A stretch of 64,000 bases of DNA. Origin: Eurosta solidaginis (Eukaryota > Arthropoda > Insecta > Diptera > Tephritidae). The stretch is from positions 383,919,601-383,983,600 of the forward strand of contig NC_090319.1 in assembly GCF_040869045.1 (NCBI RefSeq). Reading direction: 5' to 3'. The notes under the pieces are model-generated. The model searched no databases. It worked only from the letters and a program-made list of their open reading frames with translations, and had not been told where the DNA came from. The position numbers and the translations under genes were made by a program. Below, in pieces: positions 24,541 to 36,781 of this stretch (position 1 is the stretch's first letter; every line of letters starts with the position of its first letter).

Positions 24541-24580
24541 CCTCATCAATCTAGGGCGTTGATCAGACAACTAAATATAC

Positions 24581-25080
24581 TGTAACGAATTTAGTGAAAT
24601 TCCGCTTATTTGAAACCTTCTAAATCACTGCAATATTCTGTAGTGAAAAATGGTCTTTATTAGACTACTTTGGGAGTAGCAAAATTATACTTCACTTCGC
24701 AACTGATAGCGTTTCTAAACCAAACTGATCAGTTATTACTTAGCTCACGCTGCTTTTATACTCTCTGATGTCTCGTCCGCATATTTCTCCAATGGTCTAT
24801 ATGTTTCGCCTCCTAGAACTCTTTTATCTCCTGCTTGGTAATTAGTTATATGCAAGTGTATGTGTGAGTAAGAACTTGAGCTCATGACTACATTTGTGTG
24901 TGTGAGATACCTCTTCACTTCGAGCTGCTGGTTATGTGTATGCAAGTACTTCTCGTGGCCCTCCATGTATATGTGTAAATGATGATTGAAGTGTTCATGT
25001 ACACAAGCGTGGCTTGCTTTAATGTTTTTGTTGTTGCGTGATTATTTACTAACAGCCTAGTGATGTCAACATTCGCCACA
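24581..25080 (-). mobile_element. Solo LTR, subfamily 1
   Basis: 500 bp bounded by TGTGGCGAAT...TTCGTTACA (minus strand) and flanked by a 4-bp target duplication ATAC (24577-24580, 25081-25084). On the minus strand it has a TATA box (GAGTATAAAAGC, near 24753-24763) and a poly(A) signal AATAAA (24656-24661), the promoter and terminator of an LTR. There is no second LTR or internal region nearby, so it is a recombination product. Confidence 0.85.
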
Positions 25081-26380
25081 ATACATAATGTAAAGTTTTG
25101 TTAGCTGATTTTGTAGCAAAAGCGAGCATTCAATCAATGCTTTACACAAATCCATTAACTTTTTCCTCTTTGCGATGATATCTTTCTTTTACTGTTTCAA
25201 ACACAAAATGGAAGCTCAAATTCATAATTTCCTTTAATTTTCTCTTTTTTCGTTCACCTACTTACATCTAAGTGGTTTTATCATAGTTGAATGCCAACTT
25301 AATTTTTCTCATACTGATAAGACCAAAAAGCCATGATGCACTCTGAGTGTACGTGTGTGTCTTGCTTTATCGCTTAGCTAACACGCACACAACGAAAGTC
25401 GACTAAATGGCCTTTTCACTTACGTGCAGCTCGTATGCAAATGTTGTCTTATTGCAGCTTCTATGATGAGTTACACATTACAATTTTTTTTGACCTTATT
25501 ATACTTTTGTTTAATCTTTCTTTGTCTCGTTTTTTATCTGTCAATTAATCTATATTTGGCCTTTGAACTTTGAACGTTGATAACGACCAAATGGATTTGC
25601 AACAGCCTGGACGGGTACAGAGTATGGTTCAAATAGTGCACGAGGAGGAGTAGATCGGAATTTGTGTGTAGTAAAGTATAGGCATATCATGCAAACTTTA
25701 AATTGCTTTTGTTAAGTAAAACCTAATTTTTTATGCTACTCTGACGTACACAATATATTAGTGATGTGCACAATAGGGAAACTGTTGGGGATAGCCTAAT
25801 ATTTTACAAACCTAAAGTTGGAAGAAACATCGCTATAAGAATTTGAGGCTTTATCGCCTAAGCATGGAAAGGACCATACATTTGTTTGGAAAAACATTTC
25901 TATTGGAAGCTTTAAATGTCATCCCACCTGCTCCCGACGCCTTCCATGATTCCGCGCCTACAAACAGTGTCGAACCAAAACCTACTAATTAAAGAGAAGG
26001 CGAACATATTTTGACATACCATTTATATAATTAAATTTAAAAATTTTTTTTTTTTAAATAATTTTTGTTTGCAAGTGCGAAAATCGCAATTGACTATAAA
26101 CCGGGAGAGAGAAATATGAAAAAATTTGACTAGAATTTGCTGAATTTGATTTTCAAAATGAAAGGAATAAAACGCATTCTTTTCAGTTTTTTCTATTAAA
26201 CCGCAAAATTCTACAAACTTCCGGAGAATATTCGTAGAAATTTCTACAAAGGACCCATTCTACATTTAAAACTCTTTATATGTTTGTTTTGGCTCAGAGT
26301 GTGATCCCCTAGACTGTGACGTTGTACGTATCAGTTATAAAAATTCTAGGTTTCCTTCTGTGCTGGTATCCATATTCCGT
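25081..26380. other. AT-rich region, nothing recognised
   Basis: No gene or shared repeat that I can support in these 1.3 kb. T- and A-runs near 26044 and short CA-rich stretches only. Confidence 0.4.
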
Positions 26381-27150
26381 ATGTAAAAGTAGCTTTACTT
26401 CAATTATTCTTCTCTTTATCTTCCATCCCTTATTGCATTTATCTCTCTCATACTCCCACTACCACTCCACGTCTCACTCCCACTTTCTCTCCCACCCACA
26501 CTCTCTCTAACCTCAGTTCGCTCATATTTGGAATCCATATACTAAATATCTACATATATCCATTAGGACCTTCAACATATATAACACTCTATTAAACCTT
26601 CAGTGAGTGTCTTTATCGCTACAAAAAGAAGAAGAAGAATCTTCGAATCTTCCAAATTTTAAGCTTTCCTTTATTACGTTTCTTATTAGCACCTGTCGTT
26701 TGGTTCGCATATAGCAAATAAAAACAGGGTTGACTCCTATGTCTAATTTTTTAATAAAAATCACGAAATGGGCTCGGTCACCCAAATGAACGATTTGTAT
26801 GGCAAGAGATTTTGGTCATGTCAGGGTCCCATGTTTGGAGATATCTGCGATAGAGATTGAAATCTTCTTGTGAAAGACCAGTGTCTTGCATAACTCATTT
26901 GCATGTTTCGTTTGCTACACATATTGTTGCAACGAGTTTTGGACCTCATTGAGTCCGTTGTCTTGCGATATATCTCAAAACAGTTAAAATATCCAATTAG
27001 AAAACAGCGCTTGCAGTTGACCTGATTACTTTAACACCCATAATACACAAACAGATTTTAATCTCATTTGGGTACCCACGTTGATCGATATCTCCGAAAC
27101 TCCTCCCAAAAGATACTCCTCTGAAGAATCAATGTCATAACCTTAATCTA
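26381..27150 (-). mobile_element. Decayed Helitron-like relic
   Basis: A pyrimidine-rich tract (26400-26515) resembles the tract near the 3' end of the Helitron at 44.9 kb, and is followed by three weak ~125-bp module units with GATATCTG, GATATATCTC and GATATCTCC cores at 26840, 26967 and 27087. The last unit keeps ACACCCATAATACACAAACA and GGGTACCCACGTTGATCG. The layout copies the complete Helitron but both ends are gone. Confidence 0.5.
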
Positions 27151-28729
27151 GAGAATATTGCAAAACTATGTGATAAAATATGTAAAAAATGTTGAAATAA
27201 AATTAAAAATGTTTTCTCCGAAGAAAGACTTCACCGACACATAGAGAGCAAAATGTACACAAACAACTTTGTGCACTTGAATCAAATTTGCTTTTTCTAT
27301 AACTTCTTACGGCATATCTTAGGGCTTCAAATTTTAAGAGATGGTGCATATCATAATGTCCTGTCGGTTTTTATTAAAAACAAAAAATCTAGAATCATAT
27401 TGTTTAAGATATGCTTTCCAGTTACTTACCTAGATATGTATATATATAAACAGCATGCTTAGTATCTATTTACAACGAACGCAGCCGGACAATGACAAAT
27501 GCAACTTAAACATCAGGAACCTTTGCTGGTAAGCCGGCAGTAAAGCAACAGCAAGAATAAAGAAACAAAATCAGTTTAGTTTAAAAGCTGCAGCTGATTG
27601 CTTTGCACGCTCAACACGTCCTGCATGTAGAAAGCCCAAATTTCATTTCGTCTGATGATATTCAAAATCAATTTCCCAAACACATACATGGAACGCACGT
27701 AGTTACTTGTTGGCACAGTGCCACCTTTTTGGCTTGCATTTTGCATTTTGCATTTGTGTATGTGTTGCATAGGCAGTCGGCAGCCAGAGATTGGTTATAA
27801 AATTTTATATCAAGTTTGTTATTCGTTCATTGTTTATTTTATACAAAGTTTGTGTTGAAGAAAAAAAAGCAAAGGTAGTCGTGGATCGATCAATTCACTT
27901 TTATTGGCGAAGCATGTACTAACAAAGTGTTGAACAGGTATTTTTATATTTGCCCCAAATAATTGAATTAGCATAAACTGAGTATTTTAGTTATTTGAAA
28001 AAGTTATGCTCATTGCTTACAAAAGCCTGTGTTTACATGTATGTGAATATACACTCTAGTAAAAAAATGATTGGTATGCAAGAAACATCTACAATAATCG
28101 ATAACTAAAATAATCACTATGTATGTAGTACTTCACTCATTTTTAATTGCGAACTCTTCAATAATACTCATTTCATAAACCGAGCAATAATCGACTAAGC
28201 CTAATGAAATCTGGTAAGATTTTTGCAGTGCTACTTATTAATTTTTAATACAAACTAGCGGAATTTTACGGTCCGTTGCAGAATCGATTAGCATCTCCAA
28301 TACAGGTAACTTTCCGTTGAAAAATGGCAGAAATACACTCGGAGTATATGCTTAATTTAAAACATATTAAAAAAAAAAAAAACATATTGCTATTTAGAAT
28401 TATCGGAATAAGTTTTAGTGATCGGAAATTAAGAAAAAAATTTGACAGATAACTTAAAAGTTTTGCAAGCCTTTTTGCATTTTGGCGAAGTATCGTTATT
28501 GGTATTCTGCATAGATTTTGAGAAAATCGGTTGAAGACCACGACTACATTTCCAAAAAAGCAGTTGCTTTAAGTTAAGCCTTAACAAAGTTTGCAATTTA
28601 ATTTTTGGCAAGCTCGAAAATCGTAAATAGAAATGTAAATGATCCCTTTCCAAAGATCTTCAAATATATCGATCCCTGCCCTATCTAGTGAAATAATTTT
28701 AGTTGCATTTCTAAAGAATCTTAAAATAT
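27151..28729. other. AT-rich region; a possible SINE scrap
   Basis: Nothing coding. A 20-bp piece at about 28326-28345 (GGCAGAAATACACTCGGAG) matches the SINE body, but flanks do not, so only a scrap can be claimed. A TTGCATTTTGCATTTTGCAT-like short repeat lies near 27735-27757. Confidence 0.4.
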
Positions 28730-29191
28730 TGTGACGAATATAAACATCACTAAGCTGCTGCTAAATAAACGCACAACAACAATAAAGCAGCCACTCTTAT
28801 GAAGAAAGCAAACACACGCGGTCATCAGCCGAAGTAGTTCCTCACACATACACACGCATATGGCTATGGGAACGGCGTGGCCAACGTCATGTATATAGCT
28901 GTTTACCAAGCATGCGATATAAATGTTCTCGAACACATTTTCGCGAAATCACTAGAGCTTAGGAGAAATTGGTGAATGAGAAAACAGAGAGTATAAAAGC
29001 AGCGCAAGCTGAGGAATCAGTTATCAGTTTGATTTAATCACGCTATTAGTTGCGAAGTGCAGTATAATTGTGAAGTATAATTATACTACCCCCAAAGTAG
29101 ACTTTTTATTGGAGTTGTTTATTCGACAGTTCAGTGATTCTAACGTTAACAGAAGGTTTCAAATAAGCGGAGTTTCCCAAAATTCGTTGCA
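28730..29191 (+). mobile_element. Solo LTR, subfamily 1, second copy
   Basis: Starts TGTGACGAATATAAACATCA and ends AATTCGTTGCA; 462 bp. TATA box in GAGAGTATAAAAGCAGC near 28990. It shares TATCAGTTTGATTTAATCA-like and AGTTGCGAAGTG blocks with the copy at 24581, in opposite orientation. The AATAAA seen in other copies is mutated (TTTTTATT). Flanks ATAT and CTGT do not match, unlike the other four, so the copy is old or formed by recombination between two elements. Confidence 0.78.
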
Positions 29192-30722
29192 CTGTGTTAA
29201 AAAATTCAAGGCTCTGGGTTACACTGCCTTCCATAGCAAAAAGAAATAAAGCCGATCTTAAATAAAATAAATTTTTTAACTATCAAGAAGGCTTGTTTAA
29301 AGTTTCAAAAATTAGGCGATTTCACAGTACCACAATCTCTACATAATCCAGGGAAGGTTTTTTCTTTCATGTCGAATTATTAGAGAGATCAGAAGTATAA
29401 TCCAAATCCATTGCCGAATTCTTCAATCATGTACTGAAATTCATGGACTTAAAATAAGGACCTGAGCCACTGTAGAAGATATAATCTTTTCATGAAAATC
29501 ATGGAAATAGGTAACTTTCAGAACCAAAACTTATTTATTCAAACTTCAGAAAAAGCATCGCTCAAGGTATTTCTTTCTACCCTTTGGTTTCCTAAAATGC
29601 GATTTTGGATGAATTGAGAAAGTTTTTCTTTTACTCTGACACTGCATGCAAATTTAAAGCTCAAATTTTTGTCTTTCCTTGTAGTTGGTCATTTTAAGGC
29701 AGTTTGGAAAAGGCGTTTTGTTTCAAAATTTAACATTTATATGAGCTGACAAACATTTCAAGAGCGGTGCTTTTATTGGCGAAGTTACGAGACAGAGGAC
29801 AACCTAGTGTGTATAATATATAGTCCTTTGGCATTATTTTCCATGATTTGAGAAATGACATCGATACAAGTGAATAACTTATTCATATCGAATTTACTAT
29901 TCATTGCTTACAAACTTGCATTGGAAACTAAATTAGTAAATGTTACGTATACGCCATGTAGCACAATAATTAATTAATCTGTACTTACTTACTTACCTAC
30001 AATATTAAGGGATAATAATACTAAACGAAAATTTAAAACAAACACTGCTTTATTGTTAAAAGATGTAATTCATAATTTCAGTTTAATGGCAAAACGCGAA
30101 GAAAGTTACAAATAGGTTCAGTTATACAAGAACGGATTCAAAGACACCGATCGAGAAGCTCCTATCGTTTCATGAATAATTTTATAGTTCTATGTAAAAT
30201 CGCATAAGTTCTTTATTTTTTATGTTTTAAAAACTTGAATATTAAGAATTTTGAGTTACGTCAGTCTACGTGTAACATAACAAATTCCAATTTGCATTAA
30301 CTCTAATTTCAAGTTGCACCGAAATATGATTTATGAACATTTAACTGCATTTGCAATGTATTAATTTATGTAAAATATCTAACACAAACATACGCAGATT
30401 GCGTACAAACAATTTACATATTTATGCTTAAACGAAATTATAAAGTAAAATATTCATAGATTGACCTTTAGTTAATTAATGAACATATAAAACAACTGAA
30501 AGAAACATTTTATAATTGCATATTTATTCAAACATTTACTTATGCTTAGTTGATTATTTTTGTATATAAAAAGACTATTGCAAACCAAATTAATAAAATG
30601 AAAATAAAAGCATTCACTAGCTAATATGACTTCACCATTTTTAAGGTTCTTTGGTTGGATGAAGCCTGCAAACATTTTGAATTTTGAACTTTATTTCATG
30701 TATACACGAAAGTAGTTTTAAA
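29192..30722. other. AT-rich region; one copy of a recurring 15-mer
   Basis: No gene seen. ATGTTACGTATACGC at 29940-29954 recurs at 39280 and 47938. The rest is AT-rich sequence without shared repeats that I could find. Confidence 0.4.
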
Positions 30723-31072
30723 TAAATAATTGTAAGGAACGCTAAGAGATTTTAGGCCACGTTTCCACACAAATTTGCATCGTGCTCCTCTTAATTTTTC
30801 TTACAAATTGGCAGGAATAGACCTACATATTTAATGCCGACTCCGAACTGCATCTGCGACGCAGATAAATTTTCACTGAAAAGCTTTTCATGGCAGAAAT
30901 ACACGCGGAAATTTTCCCAAATCACTGCCGAGGATAAACCCCGCTTTGAAAAACTTTTTTCTAATTGGTAAACATATTTCAAAATTTTTAATGTAAATTT
31001 TTCTGGGGCTTCAACCCAGGATCGTCAGTGTGGTAGGCGTAGCACACTTCCACCACACCACGGCGGCCACCA
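30723..31072 (-). mobile_element. tRNA-derived SINE, second copy
   Basis: Same order as the 20.8-kb copy on the minus strand: GGTGGCCGCCGTGGTGTGG head with A- and B-box-like segments (the B box is degraded: GGTTGAAGCCCC), then the body with CATGGCAGAAATACAC-like sequence, ending in an (ATTT)-type tail at 30721-30730. More diverged than the first. A TTAAAT target duplication is possible but not clean. Confidence 0.75.
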
Positions 31073-31559
31073 ATTAAATCATTTTTCACAATTCAGTAAA
31101 ATTCACTATAAACGAAGATACTAATTTTACATTTTGCATGCTTCAAAACTCTTAACGCACGAATGCCTAAAGTTGAGAACTTAAACAAATTATACAAAGC
31201 ATTGAAGGAAAAGATTTAACAGCAATTTTTGTGAAAATAGCATTTTTGGAATTTTATGCTTAGTTGCTTGTAACAGAAGTAAACAAACATATATTTATAC
31301 ATATTAAATGCTAAATAAAAACATAGAATATTAAATACATGTATAGATGCCTTAGTTTAGATGAAACCAATACTATATCTAAATGTAATCTATCATCGGA
31401 AAAGCATATTTGTGTAAACAGTTGTTATTATTATTGTTGGGCATCGATGTACTTGGTGCAACCTTTACTTACATCAATTGTGTTTGACTTTTCAGCCTAT
31501 ATCTATATATGGAAGTGTTCAGTGTATTTAAGTACCTTTTCAGGCTTTTTACTCCATGC
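31073..31559. other. AT-rich sequence, nothing recognised
   Basis: No gene, repeat or RNA feature supported. Confidence 0.4.
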
Positions 31560-32900
31560 CACGAGGTTACTAAGTGTCCACCATATATATGAGAGCCTTG
31601 CTAGAGCGACACATTCGCAGTGAAATAGTCTTTTTATCCTCAAGCTCACAAAAGCGACAGATCTGCGTTTCAAAGAGGTATAGCATACATAAGTGCTATT
31701 CTGGATTTCAGTGTCGCGTAGAGTACCTCGCGAAAGTTCGAAAGTCTTCTCGGCTTAGATAAATGAATTTAGCTGACAACCTCGTTGTTGGGTGTATAAG
31801 AATTTGGTATGTCTTTGCCCTAGGCAGTCATGCTAATATTTTTCGATCTGCTTTGTATCCCAGTTAGTTATGGTTTCCTTATTATGTAGTTGTGTGGATC
31901 TACAGAGAGCTCTCGACCATAGAATTTTGCCAGAGCACACTGCTTGGTTATGCACTATACCTGCTCATTACCTTAATGTCCCGGGAGCCTGGCAACCCAT
32001 CCCATTAAGCCTTTTTTTGGCTTTCAGATCATTAGGAATCTAGGCCACTCATCCGTGATAGAAGTAGTTGTATAAGACTGCAAGTTACGCAAGGCTGCCT
32101 GGCTGGTTGATATAATGAGGATACTGCTCGACGATGCACATTCTTAATCGCAAACTTTTTTTGCTGGGATTTCTGCCTGAAAAATAGTGGGCTAGCAGTC
32201 CATTGGCACCGATGCCCACAGATACCAAGTCCATTTTTGCCGTCATCAAATTTCCATGCATCGGTGAATCTGACCGGATTCGTTAATGGACTCCCTGTTT
32301 AACAGTGAACAATTCCATAAGATTTTGAACGTATGGGACATTGCATCACGTTATTGGAATATAGGATTTCCTATGAAATTTCGTATTACATTGATATACC
32401 CTGTCGTGTTTCCCTAGTATTGCTACTCTCATTATTATAATAAAGAAGGGAAAAATTCCCGCAAGGCACTACTGCATCAGGAGGGGACGTTCTCATCGCA
32501 TACGTATATGCCAATACAAACTAGTCGACGGAGTTTGCTTAGTGTTGTTATTGCTGTTCTTTGTGTGGTCTTTGGCCATCAAACTAAGGATACATGGTAA
32601 CTTTTGGTTTCACAACTGTATCGAATATCCAGTGTACCAATTTGGGAGATAGCCCTAATTTTTTGCAAACGAGTAGAGTGCAGGAAAAAAAGCTCTTGTT
32701 GCTTTTTTATAAGGTAGCATCGATATGAGTATTGCATTTGAGAATTTTTTCTAGTTTAACCCTTAGGTATCACAGGTAGTCAAAAGTATAATCTACCTTC
32801 AAATTGCTGCTGATCGGATACAGAGCAGTACTTTTGGTAGCTGCACTTGTACCAACAACAATGAAGCGTGGGCTTTTTGTATTTAAATTCTTTAGTTAAA
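31560..32900 (-). pseudogene. Relic of an RNase H-bearing LINE (I/LOA/R1 group)
   Basis: Read on the minus strand, the upstream part (about 32850-32560) contains YLRVKLEKILKCNTHIDATL then KSNKSFFPALYSFAKN, resembling the thumb of a non-LTR reverse transcriptase (YLGV...HID...KA...C...GK.WGL). Downstream, VRFTDAWKFDDGKNGLGI (32221-32280) fits the first RNase H motif (FTDGSK), and WVARLPGH followed by GNEQV (about 31930-32000) fits the WVPGHxGIxGNExAD motif with three residues deleted. Stops and frameshifts are frequent. Jockey itself usually lacks RNase H, so LOA, R1 or I is more likely; the clade is not resolved. Confidence 0.68.
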
Positions 32901-33234
32901 GGCAGCAACTAATTCAGAACGACCCACGACAAGCCATCACAATGTTAAAAGTATCAATTGAAAGCACTGCGAGGCGACACAATTCGAATTAGTACTGTCT
33001 CCTAATGCGATAGCTCTTTTCGCAACTGGTGCAATAAAATCTTGTACACCCAGCATTACGAGAATAATCCCATTTCTACCATTTTAATGAAAAAATAGTA
33101 CTCATAATTAATATTACTTAAAAAATTCTATAAATAGCGTTAACTTTGGACTTAGACAAAGTGGTTTATTATGTACCCCACCACTTTAGTAGCATTCTCT
33201 GGTTAGTAGTTTACCCGGCTTTAGAAGAAGAGGA

Positions 33235-33640
33235 TTCAAAGAAGGGCCGGGTATTGAAAAGGAATTCGGTTTAAATTAATAAGAACGTGGTTAAGGAAAT
33301 ACTTAGTTTTAAAAGAATATCCTGTTCAAAAAAGTACCCGCTTCAAAAATAATATGCGGTTCCAAAAAGTAAATAAAAAATAAAAAAAGTAGCCCGACCT
33401 AAGAAAGCCCTCGTATTCAAAATGCACCCGATTTAATATAGTACCACATATCGATAATGTACACGAATTTTAAAAATTACCCGTATCTAGAAAAGTATAC
33501 GGTTCGAAAAATTTACTCGGATCTGAAAAGGTGTCAGGATATGAAAAACAGCCCAATCCGAAGAATTACCCGGTTTTAATAAGTATCTGGATCCGAAAAA
33601 GTACTCGGTTTTAAAAAAAAAAGTATCTTAGTAGCCGTAG
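33235..33640. repeat. Minisatellite array 1, AAAAAGTACCCGGTTCCG unit
   Basis: About twenty degenerate units of ~18 bp: AAAAAAGTACCCGCTTC, AAAAGTATACGGTTCG, GAATTACCCGGTTTTAAT, GAAAAAGTACTCGGTTTT and so on. The same unit makes the array at 37760-38215, 4.1 kb away, with unrelated sequence and a LINE relic between. Confidence 0.72.
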
Positions 33641-34239
33641 TAAAAATAGTTGCTGGCAATGCGTATAATAATGAGCACTGAAATACATTGCAACATGCTG
33701 CTTTTCTTATAATGCAAGACATCTTACTCTTTATTTGCCTAGGTATGTGTGTCTATCAGAAAAGCATAACTCAGACGCAAATCGCTTATTTTGGTGTTCA
33801 TTACAATAAAAGCAGACAACTTTTAAAAGCTCACGTTTTATGTGCAAAAAGTTGATTTTCTTCGCAGTTATTTTGTACTTGTTTCCTTAACTATGCTTGC
33901 CATTAGTTGTACTTTCTACTCATTCGCACATATTTTCTTTTTTTTCTTTCTTTATAACGCACTAAGTATTGTTGTACACTATTTCATCTTTGATTTGAAG
34001 GTAGTAACAGTATTAAATGTTACAAATAGTGTGCTTCCTTTCAATGGTTGCAAATATAACGTACACGTGTGTATGTATGTATATGTGTGCATTTTTTGTG
34101 GGAAGTGAGTTTTCGTGAGTTTTCAGCCGTTTATCTTTATTTAAGTATTTATTGGATTATAAAATATTTCTATGATCATGTATAAGCTCAGGGAAGACAG
34201 CTAATCTAACGATCAAATCCTTTGCAAATCTTGTAAACC
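33641..34239. other. AT-rich sequence, nothing recognised
   Basis: The 88-codon frame at 33842-34108 is a hydrophobic low-complexity translation of AT-rich DNA with no supporting context. A short GTGTGTATGTATGTATATGT-like stretch at 34068-34088. Confidence 0.4.
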
Positions 34240-35290
34240 AAAATGGTAAAATTAAAGTGTTAAAGCCCATCACGCCAGGACTTATGTATGTTATAGAATA
34301 ACTCCGTCCTCCTGGCAAATACTAGAAGTCTTCTAGGGCTTAGCTTAATTGCTGCCTCGAGATTTGTCAACTCTGTCGCCCTAATAGCTGGAAAGCGCAG
34401 GACACAAACACAGAAAATGCTCAACCGTTTCTTCCTGCAGCTCGCATTTCCTACACCTGCCTTTACGCCAGACGGTAATGTACAGTTATTTTGTCCACCG
34501 TGAGCCTTAAGTCTTCTCTTTTCAAAAATATGAGCCACTTTGTGAGTCTGATGCCGTAGAATTTGCCCATAATCTTAGAAATTTTGCCACCACGTACTTT
34601 TGTCTACGCGTTTCCTGCTTGATGGATAATATACAACTCCTGTCTCCTTTCGATTTCTCCCAAACGGTTTGGCACCTTTATCGTCATTATAGTGAGTTTT
34701 GCACCCTCCTTTGCCTTTTCGTTACCTTCTATCCCTTTGTAACTGAGAACCCAGTATGTATGGTTTGGCCTGAGTGAAATTTTCCTCAAAGCATTTTTGC
34801 TTTCCACAACACTTTTCGATGAAGTACAGAGTGAGATTATTGCCTTAATCTCCGCTTAACTATTATTATATATAGTGACGTAACTGCAGGTTAAGTGCGG
34901 TTCCTCCAAAATGTTTGCTGTTTTCTCCACAGCTATAATTTCCACCTGAAAGACACTGAAGTAATCTTGCAACTTTTAGGATATACTTATTTCTGGACCG
35001 ATCCAGTAAACAGCAGCTCGGATCTGCTCTTCCATTTACATAGAACCATCGGTATACACGCAAGTTGTGAGAATTGCATGTTTTCTCTGCACCCTTACGC
35101 CAACCCTTCGGCTCAATTGTGGCCCAGGACTCGTTCGAAGCTCACAAACGTCGCCATACTGATATGGCCATACGGCACGCACTCAAGCTACCCGGAGGCC
35201 TTAATCCTTGTTCGAGTGGTTAACGCAGCAGCCTTCAGACCCAGATATTTGAACAAAATAGGGCCTGTCAAATCAGGCTCTAATACTTCA
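34240..35290 (-). pseudogene. RNase H-bearing LINE relic: thumb, RNase H and C-terminal zinc region
   Basis: Minus strand, in order: LKAAALTTRTRIKASG and YGHISMATFVSF (connection after the RT thumb, about 35240-35120); an RNase H opening split by a frameshift (VNGRADPS, then SVFQVEIIAVEKTANILEE near 34960-34900); SKSVVESKNALRKISLRPNH; then YWVLSYKGIEGNEKAKEGAKL-like sequence (34690-34760), a degraded WVPGHKGIEGNEKADELAK motif; and finally CRKKRLSIFCVCVLRFPAI (about 34380-34440), a worn version of the Cys/His-rich C-terminal tail (ETVEHFLC-CPA). Relatively well preserved; two to three frameshifts and a few stops prevent activity. Same group as the relics at 31.6, 40.6, 43.8 and 48.7 kb. Confidence 0.78.
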
Positions 35291-35454
35291 TAGGTTCCCG
35301 ATATCTTTTTTTTTAAATATATATAATAATAACGTAAAAAAGCAAGAAAAATTAAAAGTGAATAAAAATCCGTTGTGTTATAAGAAACTACTATGTAGAT
35401 TTGTATTATATACTTCAATACAGTCAATACAAAAAAGTTCTCCCCCCCCCCTGG

Positions 35455-36781
35455 AACCGCGCATGGTAACCTAGAACATCATCTGTCGGGTACCGCTAAT
35501 TTATTTATATATGTAATACCACGAAAAGTATTCCTGCCATGATTCAAAGGGCTTTTGATTTCGCCCTGCAGAAATTTTTCATTTTCTTCTACTTAATATG
35601 GTAGGTGTCACTCCCATTTTACAAAGTTTTTTCTAAAGTTATATTTTGAATCAAAAAACCAATCCAATCACCATGTTTTATCCCTTTTTTCGTATTTGTC
35701 ATAGAGTTGTGGCATTTTTTTAAATTTTTCGAAAATTTCGATATCGAAAAAGTGGGCGTGGTCATAGTCGGATTTCGGCCATTTTTTATACCAATACAAA
35801 GTGAGTTCAGAAAAGTACGTGTACTGAGCTTAGTAAAGATATATCGATTTTTGCTCAAATTATCGTGTTAACGGCAGAGCGGAATGACAGACGGTCGACT
35901 GTGTATAAAAACTGAGCGTGGCTTTAACCGATTTCGCCCTTTTTCACAGATTTAAGTTATCGTCCCAGAATCTAAGCCCCTACCAAATTTCACAAGGATT
36001 GGTAAATTTTTGTTCGACTTATGGCATTAAAAGTATACTAGAAAAATTAAATGAAAAAGGGCGAAGCCACGCCCAATTTGGAAGTTCCTTTTATATTTGT
36101 ATTTTGTTGAAACAAATCATTACTGGATTTGAATGTTGACATAATTTACTTATATACTGTAAAGATATTAAATTTTCTGTTGAAATTTGACTTAACATTT
36201 TTTTTTTAAAGGGTGGGCGTGTTTGGGATCCGATTTCGCTAATTTTTATGTGGGACACATACAGTAATAGGATAAACGTTCCTGCCAAATTTCATCATGA
36301 TATCTTGACGAATGCCAAATTACAGCTTGCAAAACTTTTAAATTACCTTCTTTTAAAAGTGCCCATTGTCCAAAATTTTCCTGATTTTCAATTTTGCGTT
36401 ATAGGGTCAACCCACCTACCAAGTTTCATCGCTTTATCCGTCCTTGTTTATGCATTACCGCAGTTTTTCGGTTTTTCGAAATTTTCGATATCAAAAAAGT
36501 AGGCGTGGTTATAGTCCGATTTCGTTCATTTTAAATAGCGATCTGAGAAGAGTGCCCAGGAACGTACATACCAAATTTCATCAAGATACCTCAAAATTTA
36601 CTCAAGTTATCGTGTTTACGGACGGACGGACGGACATGGTTAAATGAATTTCTCTTTTCGCCAAGATCATTTTGGTATATAGAAGTCTATATCTATCTCG
36701 ATTAGTTTATGCCGTTACAGGGTACCGTTATGCGAACAAAATTAATATACTCTGTGAGCTCTGCTCAGCTGAGTATAAAAA
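35455..36781 (-). mobile_element. Helentron/DINE-like element, copy F (hairpin end missing)
   Basis: Begins inside the family at CTAGAACATCATCTGTCGGG, so the hairpin end and all but the last ~130-bp module unit are missing. The remainder runs to an intact GAGCTCTGCTCAGCTGAGTA plus TAAAAA end. The GGACGGACGGACGGACATGG tract is at 36619-36638. The broken left edge follows a run of ten or so C residues (35441-35451), which may mark the breakpoint. Confidence 0.8.
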
